This document shows, one piece after another, positions 44,220 to 52,825 of a DNA stretch of 64,000 nt (within the stretch, counting starts at the first letter, position 1; every line of letters starts with the position of its first letter). Origin of the DNA: Mycobacterium sp. 852002-50816_SCH5313054-b (GTDB lineage Bacteria > Actinomycetota > Actinomycetes > Mycobacteriales > Mycobacteriaceae). The position numbers were made by a program, and so were the translations under genes. The notes under the pieces are model-generated. The model saw only the letters and a list, made by a program, of their open reading frames with translations. It did not search any database and was not told where the DNA came from. The stretch is taken from assembly GCF_001667185.1 (NCBI RefSeq), contig NZ_LZIC01000137.1, positions 1 to 64,000 on the forward strand, read 5' to 3'.

Positions 44220-45470
44220 CTAAAGGGTGGCCAGCAGCGCGTTCAAGGACTGGGCCTCCGTCGCCGGGTCGGGATGGCGCGCCCGCACGGCCTTCAGGGC
44301 GGAGTCGATTTGACCGTCAATGACCTTCCAGGCGTTCGGGTCCATCGGCCGCAGGGTGGATTCGTCGTCGTCCCAGGCGTGTTCGAGGTCGGTGATGCGT
44401 GCCTTGGCGCCGCTTTGATCGCCGGCCCGCACCTTGTCCAGCGTGGCCTGCGCGATGGCGCGGAACTTCGCGGCCTCGGCCGGCGGGAAGTGCGCGGTGA
44501 GTCGGCCCGGGGCCGCCGCCACGGGTGGCGGCGTCGGGCCGGTCTCCTCCTCGCCTGCCGCGACGGAGTGCGGCCGAGTGGCCGACCAGGTAAGAAGCGC
44601 GGCCGCGGCCCCGGCGACGACGACGTAGTAGCCGAGCATGACCCGTTCGCGCGCCGGATTCGATGTGGCGACCCGCGACCGACCCCGCCCCCGCCGTTCC
44701 ATGACGTCGGCGCGGGTGACGGTGAGGTAGGCGACGGTGGCCAGGATCGCGATCAGGAAGATCGCGCTGGTGGCGCCGGTCCCGAGTCCGAGCCCATGAC
44801 GGGCGCGCGGGGACGCGAGCCAGTCACCGAGATTCGCGCCCAGCGGCCGGGTCAAGATGTAGGCGAGCCAGAAAGACAGCACGGCGTCGGCGCCCATCCG
44901 CCACCCGATCGCGATGGCCACGATCATCCCGGCCGGCAGCAGCACCGAGACACCCGGCCCCCACCCGGTCACCTGCAGCGTGTAATCGCCGGCGGCGGTG
45001 CCGAGCGCGAAAGTGACCAGCACCGCCAGCCAATAGAACAACTCCCTGGGCAGGGTCACGATGCTGTGGATCGACAGGGTGCGCTCCCGCGCGAACCACA
45101 CACCGAAGACAACCGCCAAAGCGAGGGCGAACAGGCTCGTGCTCAGCGCCAGAGGAACACCCAGTTCATCCGTGAGGATGTCGGTGTAGAGGGTCCCGGT
45201 GACGCTGAAGACGACCACGCTCAGCCAGTACACGAACGCCACATAGCGGTTCAGGCGCAACTGCCACACCATGACCGCGGCCAGCACCACAGTGAAGATC
45301 AGCGCGGTCCGGTGCAGGCCAACGCCCATCGTGACGTTGATCCAGTCCGCGAAGCTCTCGCCGACCGTGGTGCACAGGATCTTGATCATCCAGAACCACA
45401 CCGTCACCGCGGGCACTTTGCTCAGCGCCAGTCGCGTTTTACTCACCTCAGATCGGGTTGCCTCAGTCAC
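44220..45470 (-). CDS. Multi-span COG4705-like membrane protein with C-terminal soluble domain (membrane protein 1)
   Basis: This 416-residue protein has about nine transmembrane segments, then a soluble C-terminal region of about 120 residues (from SAGEEETGPTPPPVA-like linker, FPPAEAAKFRAIAQATLDKV). The membrane part carries four related motifs of the form aromatic-rich helix, T/S-x-x-G, then an acidic residue: FWMIKILCTTVGESFAD, YWLSVVVFSVTGTLYTD, FYWLAVLVTFALGTAAGD and FWLAYILTRPLGANLGDW. The same motifs occur in the paralogue at 46227-47072. The conserved buried acids suggest ion or metal handling, but that is inference. GTG at 45470 is 23 bp from an operator repeat. Confidence 0.85.
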   Translation of the reverse strand: MTEATRSEVSKTRLALSKVPAVTVWFWMIKILCTTVGESFADWINVTMGVGLHRTALIFTVVLAAVMVWQLRLNRYVAFVYWLSVVVFSVTGTLYTDILTDELGVPLALSTSLFALALAVVFGVWFARERTLSIHSIVTLPRELFYWLAVLVTFALGTAAGDYTLQVTGWGPGVSVLLPAGMIVAIAIGWRMGADAVLSFWLAYILTRPLGANLGDWLASPRARHGLGLGTGATSAIFLIAILATVAYLTVTRADVMERRGRGRSRVATSNPARERVMLGYYVVVAGAAAALLTWSATRPHSVAAGEEETGPTPPPVAAAPGRLTAHFPPAEAAKFRAIAQATLDKVRAGDQSGAKARITDLEHAWDDDESTLRPMDPNAWKVIDGQIDSALKAVRARHPDPATEAQSLNALLATL

Positions 45471-45492
45471 GCGGCAGACCGTACAAGACCAA

Positions 45493-45514
45493 CGCTGAGA
45501 CGGCGCTGAGAAGA
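45493..45514 (+). promoter_or_regulatory. Tandem 11-bp repeat ahead of membrane protein 1
   Basis: CGCTGAGACGG (45493-45503) and CGCTGAGAAGA (45504-45514) lie in the 66-bp gap between the regulator gene and membrane protein 1. They are 23 bp upstream of the membrane protein start, in inverse orientation to that gene. They match the repeats at 42763-42784 and 47118-47139. Confidence 0.75.
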
Positions 45515-45536
45515 CGTGCGGTGCCGCGGCTTGGTC

Positions 45537-46205
45537 TCAGCCCAGTAACCGGTAGCCGACGCCCCGGACCGTCTCAATGGTGTTGGTGTCGAAGGGAACG
45601 TCGATCTTGCGACGCACGTAGCCCACGTAGACCTCCACGACGTTGTCGGGGCCCTCATGGTGCGCATCCCACACGTTGCGCAGGATCTCGGCCTTCGTCA
45701 CCACGATCCCTTTGTTGCGCATGAGAAACTCCAGCAGCCCGTACTCGCGGGGGGTCAGGGCGATCGCGGTCGAACCGCGGTGGACCGTGTGCCGGGCGGG
45801 ATCGAGTGAGAGCGACCCGGCGGTCAACACCACGGGCCGCTCGGGCGCGCCGCGACGCACCAACGCGCGCAGGCGCGCAAGGAGCACCCGGAACGAAAAC
45901 GGTTTGGTCAGGTAGTCATCCGCTCCCAAATCGAACGCATCGATCTCGTCGTACTCACCGTCCTTGGCGGTCAGCATGAGCACCGGCGTCCAGACGTTCT
46001 GCGCCCGCATTCGACGCAGCACCTCATATCCGCTGTGGCCGGGAAGCATGATGTCGAGAACCACGACGTCGAAGCTGTGCGTGGTCGCCTCGTGCAGTCC
46101 CTCGACGCCGGTGCCGACGGCCGACACCACGAAGCCCTCGGCCTTCAGCCCCATTGAAAGCGTCGCCGACAGGCGTGGCTCGTCCTCGACGAGCAGGACC
46201 CTCAC
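45537..46205 (-). CDS. OmpR-family response regulator
   Basis: This 222-residue regulator has a receiver domain (LLVEDEPRLSATL, phosphoacceptor D51 in VVVLDIMLPG, TAKDGEYD, DDYLTKPFS) and a winged-helix DNA-binding domain (LTPREYGLLEFLMRNKGIVVTKAEIL, VEVYVGYVRRKI, IETVRGVGYRL). It is the natural partner of the kinase at 42837-44207. It starts 21 bp after the membrane protein 2 stop, so both are probably on one transcript driven from near 47118. An OmpR-type dimer would bind the 11-bp direct repeats of this module. Confidence 0.95.
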   Translation of the reverse strand: MRVLLVEDEPRLSATLSMGLKAEGFVVSAVGTGVEGLHEATTHSFDVVVLDIMLPGHSGYEVLRRMRAQNVWTPVLMLTAKDGEYDEIDAFDLGADDYLTKPFSFRVLLARLRALVRRGAPERPVVLTAGSLSLDPARHTVHRGSTAIALTPREYGLLEFLMRNKGIVVTKAEILRNVWDAHHEGPDNVVEVYVGYVRRKIDVPFDTNTIETVRGVGYRLLG

Positions 46206-46226
46206 GCTGTCACGCTACCGAACGAG

Positions 46227-47072
46227 CTATGCGGATGGATTGCCGCTGTCCTGGGCGGGCCCCCGGGCGCCGCCGCGGACTGACTGGCCTTCTGCCGCTT
46301 CGCCTTTCGTTTGGCCCGGGTGGCGTCCCGGCCGTTGCGGCAGGATAATCACCAGCGCCACGATGATCGCCGCGATGACCGCCGAGGCCAGTGGGCGGCT
46401 CAGGGCCAGCCCACCGTGGTCGACGGGCTTGTCAAGGAAGTCCCCCACGGTCGCACCCAGGGGCCTGGTCAGGATGAATGCGACCCAGAACAAGGCGACT
46501 CGCGATATGCCGGTCCAGTAATACAGGGCCACGACCACGAGCAGGGCCGCGGTGAACACCAGCGCGCCGCGTTCGTAGCCGAATCCGCGGGTGTCGGCGA
46601 GCCAATCGCCGAGCGCGGTGCCCAGCGTCTGCGAGAACGTGATGGTCGCCCAGTAGAACGCCTCCACCTTCGGCGTCGAGACGGTGCTCACCGATACCGT
46701 CCCCTGCGACCACCGCCAAATTCCCAAGGTCGTCAACAGCAGACCCAACAGGAGAAGCGATCCGCCCGTATAGCCGATTCCCAGCGACCGGTCGGCGAAA
46801 TCGGCCAGCACCGTGCCGAACGTCGTCGACGCCACGATCGTCGCCCAGTACAGGGCGGCATGAAAGCGCTTGGCCAAGATCTGCGCGACGACCAGTGCGA
46901 CGAGCGTGACACCGAACAGGGTGACGCCTGCCGCGTAGCCCCAATTCAGCGTCATCGTGACGGTGTCGCCACCCGTCTCGCCCAGCGTCGTCGCCAAGAC
47001 CTTGATCACCCAAAAGCCCAGCGTGACCGCCGGCACCTTGGTCAAAGCGTGTTTCGCCCCGTCATCCATCAC
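46227..47072 (-). CDS. COG4705-like multi-span membrane protein (membrane protein 2)
   Basis: This 281-residue protein is a paralogue of the one at 44220-45470 without its soluble tail. Four motif copies are visible: FWVIKVLATTLGETGGD, YWATIVASTTFGTVLAD, FYWATITFSQTLGTALGDWL and FWVAFILTRPLGATVGDFL, each on an aromatic-rich helix ending in an acidic residue. About eight transmembrane segments are followed by a short Gly/Arg-rich tail. The start is GTG at 47072 (ATG at 47069 also possible). The 11-bp operator repeat lies 46 bp upstream. The function is unknown. Confidence 0.87.
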   Translation of the reverse strand: MMDDGAKHALTKVPAVTLGFWVIKVLATTLGETGGDTVTMTLNWGYAAGVTLFGVTLVALVVAQILAKRFHAALYWATIVASTTFGTVLADFADRSLGIGYTGGSLLLLGLLLTTLGIWRWSQGTVSVSTVSTPKVEAFYWATITFSQTLGTALGDWLADTRGFGYERGALVFTAALLVVVALYYWTGISRVALFWVAFILTRPLGATVGDFLDKPVDHGGLALSRPLASAVIAAIIVALVIILPQRPGRHPGQTKGEAAEGQSVRGGARGPAQDSGNPSA

Positions 47073-47117
47073 ATACCGATCTTCCGGTGTGGCTGTTGTG
47101 CCTGTCTACGGTACTCA

Positions 47118-47139
47118 TGCTGAGAAGTCGCTGAGACCG
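47118..47139 (+). promoter_or_regulatory. Tandem 11-bp repeat ahead of membrane protein 2 and the regulator
   Basis: TGCTGAGAAGT (47118-47128) and CGCTGAGACCG (47129-47139) form a direct repeat with an 11-bp period, 46 bp upstream of membrane protein 2. It is the third copy of the pattern; all three fall ahead of genes of this module. Confidence 0.75.
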
Positions 47140-47416
47140 GCCACTGCGCCCGTACGGGTAACAGATCGGCCACGAAATGCCTGTGTATAACCTTTGAATT
47201 TCGCCGTGCCCGCCGACGCGGGCGGACCATGAGGTGGAATTCCCTTATATCACCAAATCTGTTGGTGTTGAATAGATTTGATGATGCGGGCTTACTTGAT
47301 CCCGTGCACTGGTGCTGGCTGCCCGTTAAGAATTCCCTTAGCGTTCAATAAGTTTCGTTGTTCACGCGGCCGCCGCGACGCCCGGTGGCCGCCGAACGCT
47401 GTGTCAGCATGGATAA
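47140..47416. promoter_or_regulatory. AT-richer divergent intergenic region before the MFS gene
   Basis: No gene is visible in the 344 bp between 47073 and 47416. Beyond the operator repeat it holds CACCAA-ATCTG-TTGGTG (47251-47267), a perfect 6-bp inverted repeat, and an 11-bp direct repeat GAATTCCCTTA at 47237-47247 and 47330-47340. The stretch is clearly less GC-rich than the genes around it. It probably carries the MFS promoter and an operator. Confidence 0.45.
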
Positions 47417-48670
47417 ATGCTGAAGGAAACGGGGAGCATGTGCTCAGCCGGGGCGGGGGCGCGGTGGTCAATCATGGCCGTCTCGTTGGGGGTGACATCG
47501 GCTTCCTTCCTTTTCATCAACGGTGTGGCGTTCCTGATTCCCTCGCTCGAGGCGCGCCGCGGCATGTCGCTGGCGACGGCCGTCCTGCTGTCGTCGATGC
47601 CCAGCTGGGGCATGGTGGTCACGCTGGTCTTCTGGGGCTACGTGCTGGACCGGGTAGGCGAGCGGACCGTGCTCACGGCGGGCTCGGCGCTCACCGCCGC
47701 CGCGGCCTATGCCGCCGCGTCGGCCCATGCGGTGCCGATGATCGGTGTCTTCCTGTTCATCGGCGGGATGGCGGCGGCGAGTTGCAACACCGCCGGCGGG
47801 CGGCTGGTGTCGGCCTGGTTCCCACCGCGGCAACGCGGCCTGGCGATGGGCATCCGCCAGACCGCGCAACCGTTGGGAATCGCTATTGGCGCGTTGGCCA
47901 TACCCGAACTGTCGGAGAGCGGCCCGCACCGCGGACTGATGTTCCTCGCGGTGATGTGCACCGTGGCGGCGGTTGCCAGCGCGATCGGAATCGCCGATCC
48001 GCCAAGGAAACCCCGCAAGGCTGCGGCCGAGGAGGAGCTGGCCAGCCCCTACCGGGGCTCGTCCGTGCTCTGGCGGATCCACGCGGTGGCCGGCCTGTTG
48101 ATGGTCCCGCAGACGGTGACCGTGACGTTCATGCTCGTGTGGTTGATGGATCGCCACGGCTGGTCGGTGGCGGCGGCCGGCGCCCTGGTCAGCCTCTCCC
48201 AGGCGCTGGGGGCGGTTGGCCGAATCGCGGTCGGCCGCTGGTCCGATCGCGTCGGCTCGCGAATGCGACCGGTGCGCACCATCGCCATCACGGCCGCCCT
48301 GGCCCTCTTCGTGCTCGCCGTCACCGACGGCACCGGTTCGGGCTACGACGTGTTGCTGATGGTCGCCGTCTCGGTGCTCGCGGTCCTCGACAACGGGCTG
48401 GAGGCCACCGCGATCACGGAGTTCGCCGGCCCGTTCTGGAGCGGGCGCGCGCTGGGCCTGCAGAACACCACGCAGCGACTGATGGCGGCGGGCGCGCCGC
48501 CGGTCTTCGGGACGCTGATCATGGCGTCCGAATACCCGGCGGCCTGGGCACTGTGCGGGTTGTTCCCGCTGGCGGCGGTGCGGTTGGTGCCTACCGGGCT
48601 GTTGCCGCCCGGGCTGGCCGGCGAATCGCCGCCGCCGGAGAGGGAGATGGCCGGGGCTTCGCGAACCTAG
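47417..48670 (+). CDS. MFS transporter
   Basis: This 417-residue protein has 12 predicted transmembrane segments and the MFS loop motif GYVLDRVGERTVL (GxxxDRxGxR) between helices 2 and 3, with a second copy GRWSDRVGSRMRPV in the second half. Segments such as MAAASCNTAGGRLVSAWFPPRQRGLAMGIRQTAQPLG fit the family. No substrate can be named. ATG at 47417 has no clear ribosome site; ATG at 47438 follows AAGGA and GGGGAG and is a strong alternative. It is divergent from membrane protein 2 and 178 bp ahead of the GntR gene. Confidence 0.88.
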   Translation: MLKETGSMCSAGAGARWSIMAVSLGVTSASFLFINGVAFLIPSLEARRGMSLATAVLLSSMPSWGMVVTLVFWGYVLDRVGERTVLTAGSALTAAAAYAAASAHAVPMIGVFLFIGGMAAASCNTAGGRLVSAWFPPRQRGLAMGIRQTAQPLGIAIGALAIPELSESGPHRGLMFLAVMCTVAAVASAIGIADPPRKPRKAAAEEELASPYRGSSVLWRIHAVAGLLMVPQTVTVTFMLVWLMDRHGWSVAAAGALVSLSQALGAVGRIAVGRWSDRVGSRMRPVRTIAITAALALFVLAVTDGTGSGYDVLLMVAVSVLAVLDNGLEATAITEFAGPFWSGRALGLQNTTQRLMAAGAPPVFGTLIMASEYPAAWALCGLFPLAAVRLVPTGLLPPGLAGESPPPEREMAGASRT

Positions 48671-48848
48671 CTCGTTTTTGTTCACCGGGATCGCAAAGAC
48701 GTCCCCGTTCCCCGGGTGGCGCAATAGGGCGAGGGGTGCGGCTTTTCGCTGGCCTCCGCCGGATCGGACCCGGCGCAATGCCGTGATACGCCCGCGTGCG
48801 CCGCGCTTCACCGCCCTGGACGGCGCCGGGCCGCGTTAGCGTGACGGC

Positions 48849-49598
48849 GTGGCGCAACCGATCAGCAGCGGGCCGCGGGCCGACCGGGCCCGCCGGGTCG
48901 CCGACGTATTGCGCCAGCAGATCCACGCCGAGGCCTATCCGGACGGGCTGCCCGCCGAACACGACCTGGCGATCGAATTTTCGGTGTCCCGCAACACCGT
49001 TCGCGAGGCCCTCGGCGTCCTGAAACACGAGGGGCTTATCGATCGCGGCCCCAAGGTGGGCACCCACGTCGCCCAGCGCAAGTACTCCCACGGCCTCGAT
49101 GCGCTGCTGGGCTTGAAGGAAACGTTCAAAAACCTCGGCGAGGTGCGCAACCAAGTGCGCGCCGCCATGACGGTGACGGCGCCTCCGTCGGTGGCCCGAC
49201 GGCTGCGGCTCGAGCCCGGCGAGCAGGCGGTGTTCATCGAGCGACTGCGTTACCTCGGCGACCTGCCGCTCAGCCTCGACCTGACCTATCTGGTGCCCGA
49301 CATCGGGGCGCAGATCCTGGATCATCCGCTGGAGACCCACGATGTGTTTGCGCTCATCGAGCAGGTGAGCGGGCGGTCGCTGGGCTTGGCGTCGCTGGCG
49401 CTGGAGGCCATTCCGGCCGACGCCCATTCGGCGGCCACGCTGCAGGTGCCCGACGGGGCGGCGCTGCTGATGCTGGAACGGCTCACCCGTCTCGACGACG
49501 GCAGGCCCGTCGACCTGGAGTACATCCGGATGCGTGGCGACCGAATCGCCATGCGCGGCAGTCTCATCAGGGCCGAACCGATAGGGAGCACGCCATGA
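48849..49598 (+). CDS. GntR-family (HutC/UTRA) transcriptional regulator
   Basis: This 249-residue regulator has an N-terminal winged helix-turn-helix (ARRVADVLRQQIHAEAYPDGLPAEHDLAIEFSVSRNTVREALGVLKHEGLIDRGPKVGTHVA) and a C-terminal UTRA-like ligand domain (ARRLRLEPGEQAVFIERLRYLGDLPLSLDLTYLVPDIG, VDLEYIRMRGDR). GTG at 48849 is used. It overlaps the ferredoxin gene by 4 bp, so it probably regulates its own operon in response to a small molecule, perhaps the compound taken up by the ABC importer. Confidence 0.93.
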   Translation: MAQPISSGPRADRARRVADVLRQQIHAEAYPDGLPAEHDLAIEFSVSRNTVREALGVLKHEGLIDRGPKVGTHVAQRKYSHGLDALLGLKETFKNLGEVRNQVRAAMTVTAPPSVARRLRLEPGEQAVFIERLRYLGDLPLSLDLTYLVPDIGAQILDHPLETHDVFALIEQVSGRSLGLASLALEAIPADAHSAATLQVPDGAALLMLERLTRLDDGRPVDLEYIRMRGDRIAMRGSLIRAEPIGSTP

Positions 49599-49822
49599 CT
49601 CTTGTCAACAACCGCGCCGATGTTCCGGTCACGATCGACGAGTCGCTGTGCATCGACGGCTGCACCCTGTGCGTCGAGGTCTGTCCGCTGGACGCGCTGG
49701 CCATCAACCCCGATACGGGGAAGGCCTTCATGCATGTCGACGAGTGCTGGTATTGCGGCCCGTGCGCCGCCCGCTGTCCCACCGGCGCCGTGACCGTCAA
49801 CATGCCGTATCTCTTGCGCTGA
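49595..49822 (+). CDS. 2[4Fe-4S] ferredoxin-like protein
   Basis: This 75-residue protein has two cluster motifs: CIDGCTLCVEVCP (residues about 19-31) and CWYCGPCAARCP (about 51-62). This spacing resembles APS-reductase beta subunits (AprB) and related small ferredoxins. It overlaps the GntR gene by 4 bp and lies ahead of the ABC genes and the flavoprotein. The natural partner is that flavoprotein, with the ferredoxin supplying or removing electrons. Confidence 0.92.
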   Translation: MTLVNNRADVPVTIDESLCIDGCTLCVEVCPLDALAINPDTGKAFMHVDECWYCGPCAARCPTGAVTVNMPYLLR

Positions 49823-49839
49823 AACACGAAGGCTCCCCT

Positions 49840-51228
49840 ATGACAAAGCACGCCGTGTCGCTGCTGTCGGTGGTCATCGCTGTGGTCGCGGTGGTCTCCG
49901 GCTGCTCGCTGGAATCGCTGTCCCAGTCCTCCGGGGTGGTCAACGTCGTGGTCGGATACCAGTCCAAGACCATCAACACGGTGACGGCGGGCACCCTGCT
50001 GCGGGCGCAGGGCTATCTCGAGCGCCGGCTCGCGGACATCACCACCCGCACCGGGACCAAATACGCTGTGCGCTGGCAGGACTACGACACCGGCGCCCCG
50101 ATCACCGCGCAGATGCTCGCCGAGAAGATCGACATCGGCTCGATGGGCGACTACCCGATGCTGATCAATGGCTCCAAGACGCAGACCAACCCGCTGGCCC
50201 GCACGGAGATGGTGTCGATCACCGGCTACCACCCCAAGGGCGCGCTGAACATGGTGGTGGTGGCGCCGGATTCGCCCGCTACCGCGCTGGCCGACCTCGC
50301 CGGCGGCAAGGTCTCGGCTAGCGTGGGGTCGGCCGGCCACGGCACGCTGGTGCGCGCGCTGAACAAGGGCGGCGTCGGCGGCGTCGAGGTGCTGAACCAG
50401 CAGCCGCAGGTCGGCGCGTCCGCCCTGGAATCCGGTCAGGTGCAGGCTCTTTCGCAGTTCGTCGCCTGGCCGGGGCTGCTGGTCTACCAGGGCAAGGCCA
50501 AGTTGCTGTACGACGGAGCGGAGCTGAACCTGCCCACCCTGCACGGCGTAGTGGTGCGGCGGTCGTATGGGTCCGCTCACCCGGAGGTGCTCGGGGCCTT
50601 CCTGCAGGCCCAACTGGACGCCACCGATTTCCTCAACTCCAAGCCCCTGGAGGCCGCGCGCATCGTCGCCCAGGCGAGTGGGCTGCCGCAGGAGGTGGTG
50701 TACCTCTACAACGGGCCCGGTGGCACGTCGTTCGACGCCACGCTGAAGCCGTCGCTGATCGATGCGCTGAAAAGCGATGTGCCCTACCTGAGATCGATCG
50801 GCGACTTCGCCGACCTCGACGTCGCAAAGTTCGCCGTGGACGAGCCGTTGCGTGCCGTGTTCGCCGCCCGCGGGCTGGACTATGACGCGGTGCGGGCGCG
50901 CAGCGCCAACCCGTCGGCCCTGCGCGGTGACCCCGCCCTGGCGAGCGAGCTGTGGCTGGACGGGTCGGACGCGACCCAGACGGTTGCCAACCCCACCGCC
51001 CTGCTGCACGCCATCAGGGATGCGAGCGCGCGCGGCGCCAGGCTACGCGCGGCCTACGTTCCCGACGCCGAGCTGGGGACCCGGTGGTTCGCCGACAAGG
51101 CCGTCTGGGTGCGCGACGGGCAGGCGTATCACCCGTTCGGAACGGTGGCGGGCGCACGTCGTTACGTCGCCGCGCATCAAGGCAGCGTCGCCGTGAATTA
51201 CCAACAAGCACTGGGAGGTTCGGTATGA
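49840..51228 (+). CDS. ABC-transporter substrate-binding lipoprotein (SsuA/NrtA/TauA-like)
   Basis: This 462-residue lipoprotein has a signal peptide with lipobox VVSGC (C22). Its mature domain resembles aliphatic-sulfonate/nitrate/taurine binders: VGYQSKTINTVTAGTLLRAQGYLERRL, IDIGSMGDYPMLING, GKVSASVGSAGHGTLVRAL, FLQAQLDATDFLNSKP. The C-terminal 100 or so residues (from ARSANPSALRGD) are longer than in typical SsuA proteins. ATG at 49840 lies 17 bp after the ferredoxin stop. It overlaps the permease gene by 4 bp. Confidence 0.9.
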   Translation: MTKHAVSLLSVVIAVVAVVSGCSLESLSQSSGVVNVVVGYQSKTINTVTAGTLLRAQGYLERRLADITTRTGTKYAVRWQDYDTGAPITAQMLAEKIDIGSMGDYPMLINGSKTQTNPLARTEMVSITGYHPKGALNMVVVAPDSPATALADLAGGKVSASVGSAGHGTLVRALNKGGVGGVEVLNQQPQVGASALESGQVQALSQFVAWPGLLVYQGKAKLLYDGAELNLPTLHGVVVRRSYGSAHPEVLGAFLQAQLDATDFLNSKPLEAARIVAQASGLPQEVVYLYNGPGGTSFDATLKPSLIDALKSDVPYLRSIGDFADLDVAKFAVDEPLRAVFAARGLDYDAVRARSANPSALRGDPALASELWLDGSDATQTVANPTALLHAIRDASARGARLRAAYVPDAELGTRWFADKAVWVRDGQAYHPFGTVAGARRYVAAHQGSVAVNYQQALGGSV

Positions 51229-52088
51229 CCGCGGAGTTGAGCGAACGGGTCGCCGGGCCGGTGCCCCTGCCCGCCGCGACCACGCCGCGACCGTCGCCGC
51301 GGACATTCAAGCCGTGGGGGTCGCGGCTGGTCCGGCTGGCGTCGGTGGCCGCCGCCATCGGGCTGTGGCAGCTACTCACCGCCGGCAAGGTGCGGCTGTT
51401 GCTGCGATTCGACACATTGCCCACCGTCACCGAGATCGTGCACGCGCTGCACCGCCGGCTCGGGGCCTACGACTACTGGCTCGACCTGGCGCAGTCATTG
51501 CTGCGCATTCTCACCGGTTTCGGGCTGGCCGCCGTCGTGGGCGTCGCGACCGGCGTGCTGCTGGGCCGCTCGCGGCTGTTCGCCGACGTCCTCGGCCCGC
51601 TGACCGAGCTGGCCAGGCCCATCCCCGCGATCGCGATGGTGCCGGTGGCGATCCTGCTGTTCCCCACCGACGAGGCCGGCATCGTGTTCATCACCTTCCT
51701 GGCGGCCTACTTCCCGATCATGGTCAGCACCCGGCACGCGGTGCGCGCGCTGCCCACCCTGTGGGAGGACTCGGTGCGCACGCTGGGTGGCGGCCGGTGG
51801 GAGGTGCTGGCCCAGGTGGTGCTGCCCGGCATCCTGCCGGGCGTGTTCGGTGGCCTGTCGGTGGGCATGGGCGTCGCGTGGATCTGCGTGATCTCCGCCG
51901 AGATGATCTCGGGCCGGCTCGGCGTCGGGTACCGCACCTGGCAGGACTACACCGTGCTGGCGTACCCGAAGGTGTTCGTCGGCATCATCACCATCGGCGT
52001 CCTGGGGTTCGCGACGGCCGCCGCCGTCGAAGTGTTGGGTCGACGCGTTACGCGTTGGCTGCCCCGCGCGGAGGAGGGCTCCAAATGA
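51225..52088 (+). CDS. ABC-transporter permease (SsuC/TauC-like)
   Basis: This 287-residue permease has about six transmembrane segments and the family's EAA-type loop near SVRTLGGGRWEVLAQVVLPGILPGVFGGL. It is like the sulfonate/taurine/nitrate-type permeases (FGLAAVVGVATGVLLGRSRLF, PIPAIAMVPVAILLF). It overlaps the binding protein by 4 bp and the ATPase by 4 bp, so all three importer genes are coupled. Confidence 0.93.
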   Translation: MTAELSERVAGPVPLPAATTPRPSPRTFKPWGSRLVRLASVAAAIGLWQLLTAGKVRLLLRFDTLPTVTEIVHALHRRLGAYDYWLDLAQSLLRILTGFGLAAVVGVATGVLLGRSRLFADVLGPLTELARPIPAIAMVPVAILLFPTDEAGIVFITFLAAYFPIMVSTRHAVRALPTLWEDSVRTLGGGRWEVLAQVVLPGILPGVFGGLSVGMGVAWICVISAEMISGRLGVGYRTWQDYTVLAYPKVFVGIITIGVLGFATAAAVEVLGRRVTRWLPRAEEGSK

Positions 52089-52825
52089 CTGTCGGTATGA
52101 GCCTAGAGCTGGACCGAGTCCGGCTGTCCTACACCGGAACTCCGGTCATCGAAGGGCTGAGCCTGACGGTGCGCCCGGGGGAGATCCTGGTGCTCACGGG
52201 GCCTTCGGGCTGCGGCAAGTCGACGGTGCTGCGGGCGCTGGCCGGCCTGCTGGCGCCCGACGGCGGCCGGGTGCTGGCCGACGACACCGAGGTCGCCACC
52301 ACCTCGGGCGACCGCGGCATGGTGTTTCAGGACAACGCGCTGCTGCCGTGGCGCACGGTGCGGTCCAACATCGAGCTGGCGCTGCGGCTGCGCGGCGAGC
52401 CCCGGGTCACCCGGCGCGCCGCGGCCGAGCGCTGGATCGACGAGCTGGGGCTCGCCGGTTTCGGGCACTACCTGCCCAAGAGCCTGTCCGGCGGGATGCG
52501 CCAGCGCGTCCAGCTGGCCCGCGGCCTGGCCGGGGCACCGCGCGCGGTGATGATGGACGAGCCGTTCGGGGCGCTGGACACCCAGACCCGGGCCGCCATG
52601 CAGCGGCTGCTCATCGACACGTGGCGCACCCATCCCACCACGATCGTCTTCGTCACGCACGACGTCGACGAGGCGCTGGCGCTCGGTGACCGGATCGTCG
52701 TGCTGGGCAGGGCAGGCCGGCCGCTGCGGGCGGTGCTGGAGTTACCGGATCCCCGCACCGAGCGGCCACGCGCGGAGCTGCGTGCGGAAATCATTGCGGC
52801 ACTGGATCATACGGTGGCGGCATGA
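52085..52825 (+). CDS. ABC-transporter ATPase (SsuB/TauB-like)
   Basis: This 246-residue ATPase has Walker A GPSGCGKST, the Q-loop GMVFQDNALLPW, signature LSGGMRQRVQLARGLA, Walker B AVMMDEPFGALD, and the H-loop VFVTHDVDEALAL. It belongs to the nitrate/sulfonate/taurine ATPase group. It overlaps the permease by 4 bp and the flavoprotein gene by 4 bp, so the flavoprotein is translated as part of the importer operon. Confidence 0.94.
   Translation: MTVGMSLELDRVRLSYTGTPVIEGLSLTVRPGEILVLTGPSGCGKSTVLRALAGLLAPDGGRVLADDTEVATTSGDRGMVFQDNALLPWRTVRSNIELALRLRGEPRVTRRAAAERWIDELGLAGFGHYLPKSLSGGMRQRVQLARGLAGAPRAVMMDEPFGALDTQTRAAMQRLLIDTWRTHPTTIVFVTHDVDEALALGDRIVVLGRAGRPLRAVLELPDPRTERPRAELRAEIIAALDHTVAA

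Noticed and set aside
48671..48848. Possible riboswitch ahead of the GntR operon
   Set aside because: The 178-bp gap has GC-rich inverted repeats but no SAM-type or other riboswitch core that I recognise.
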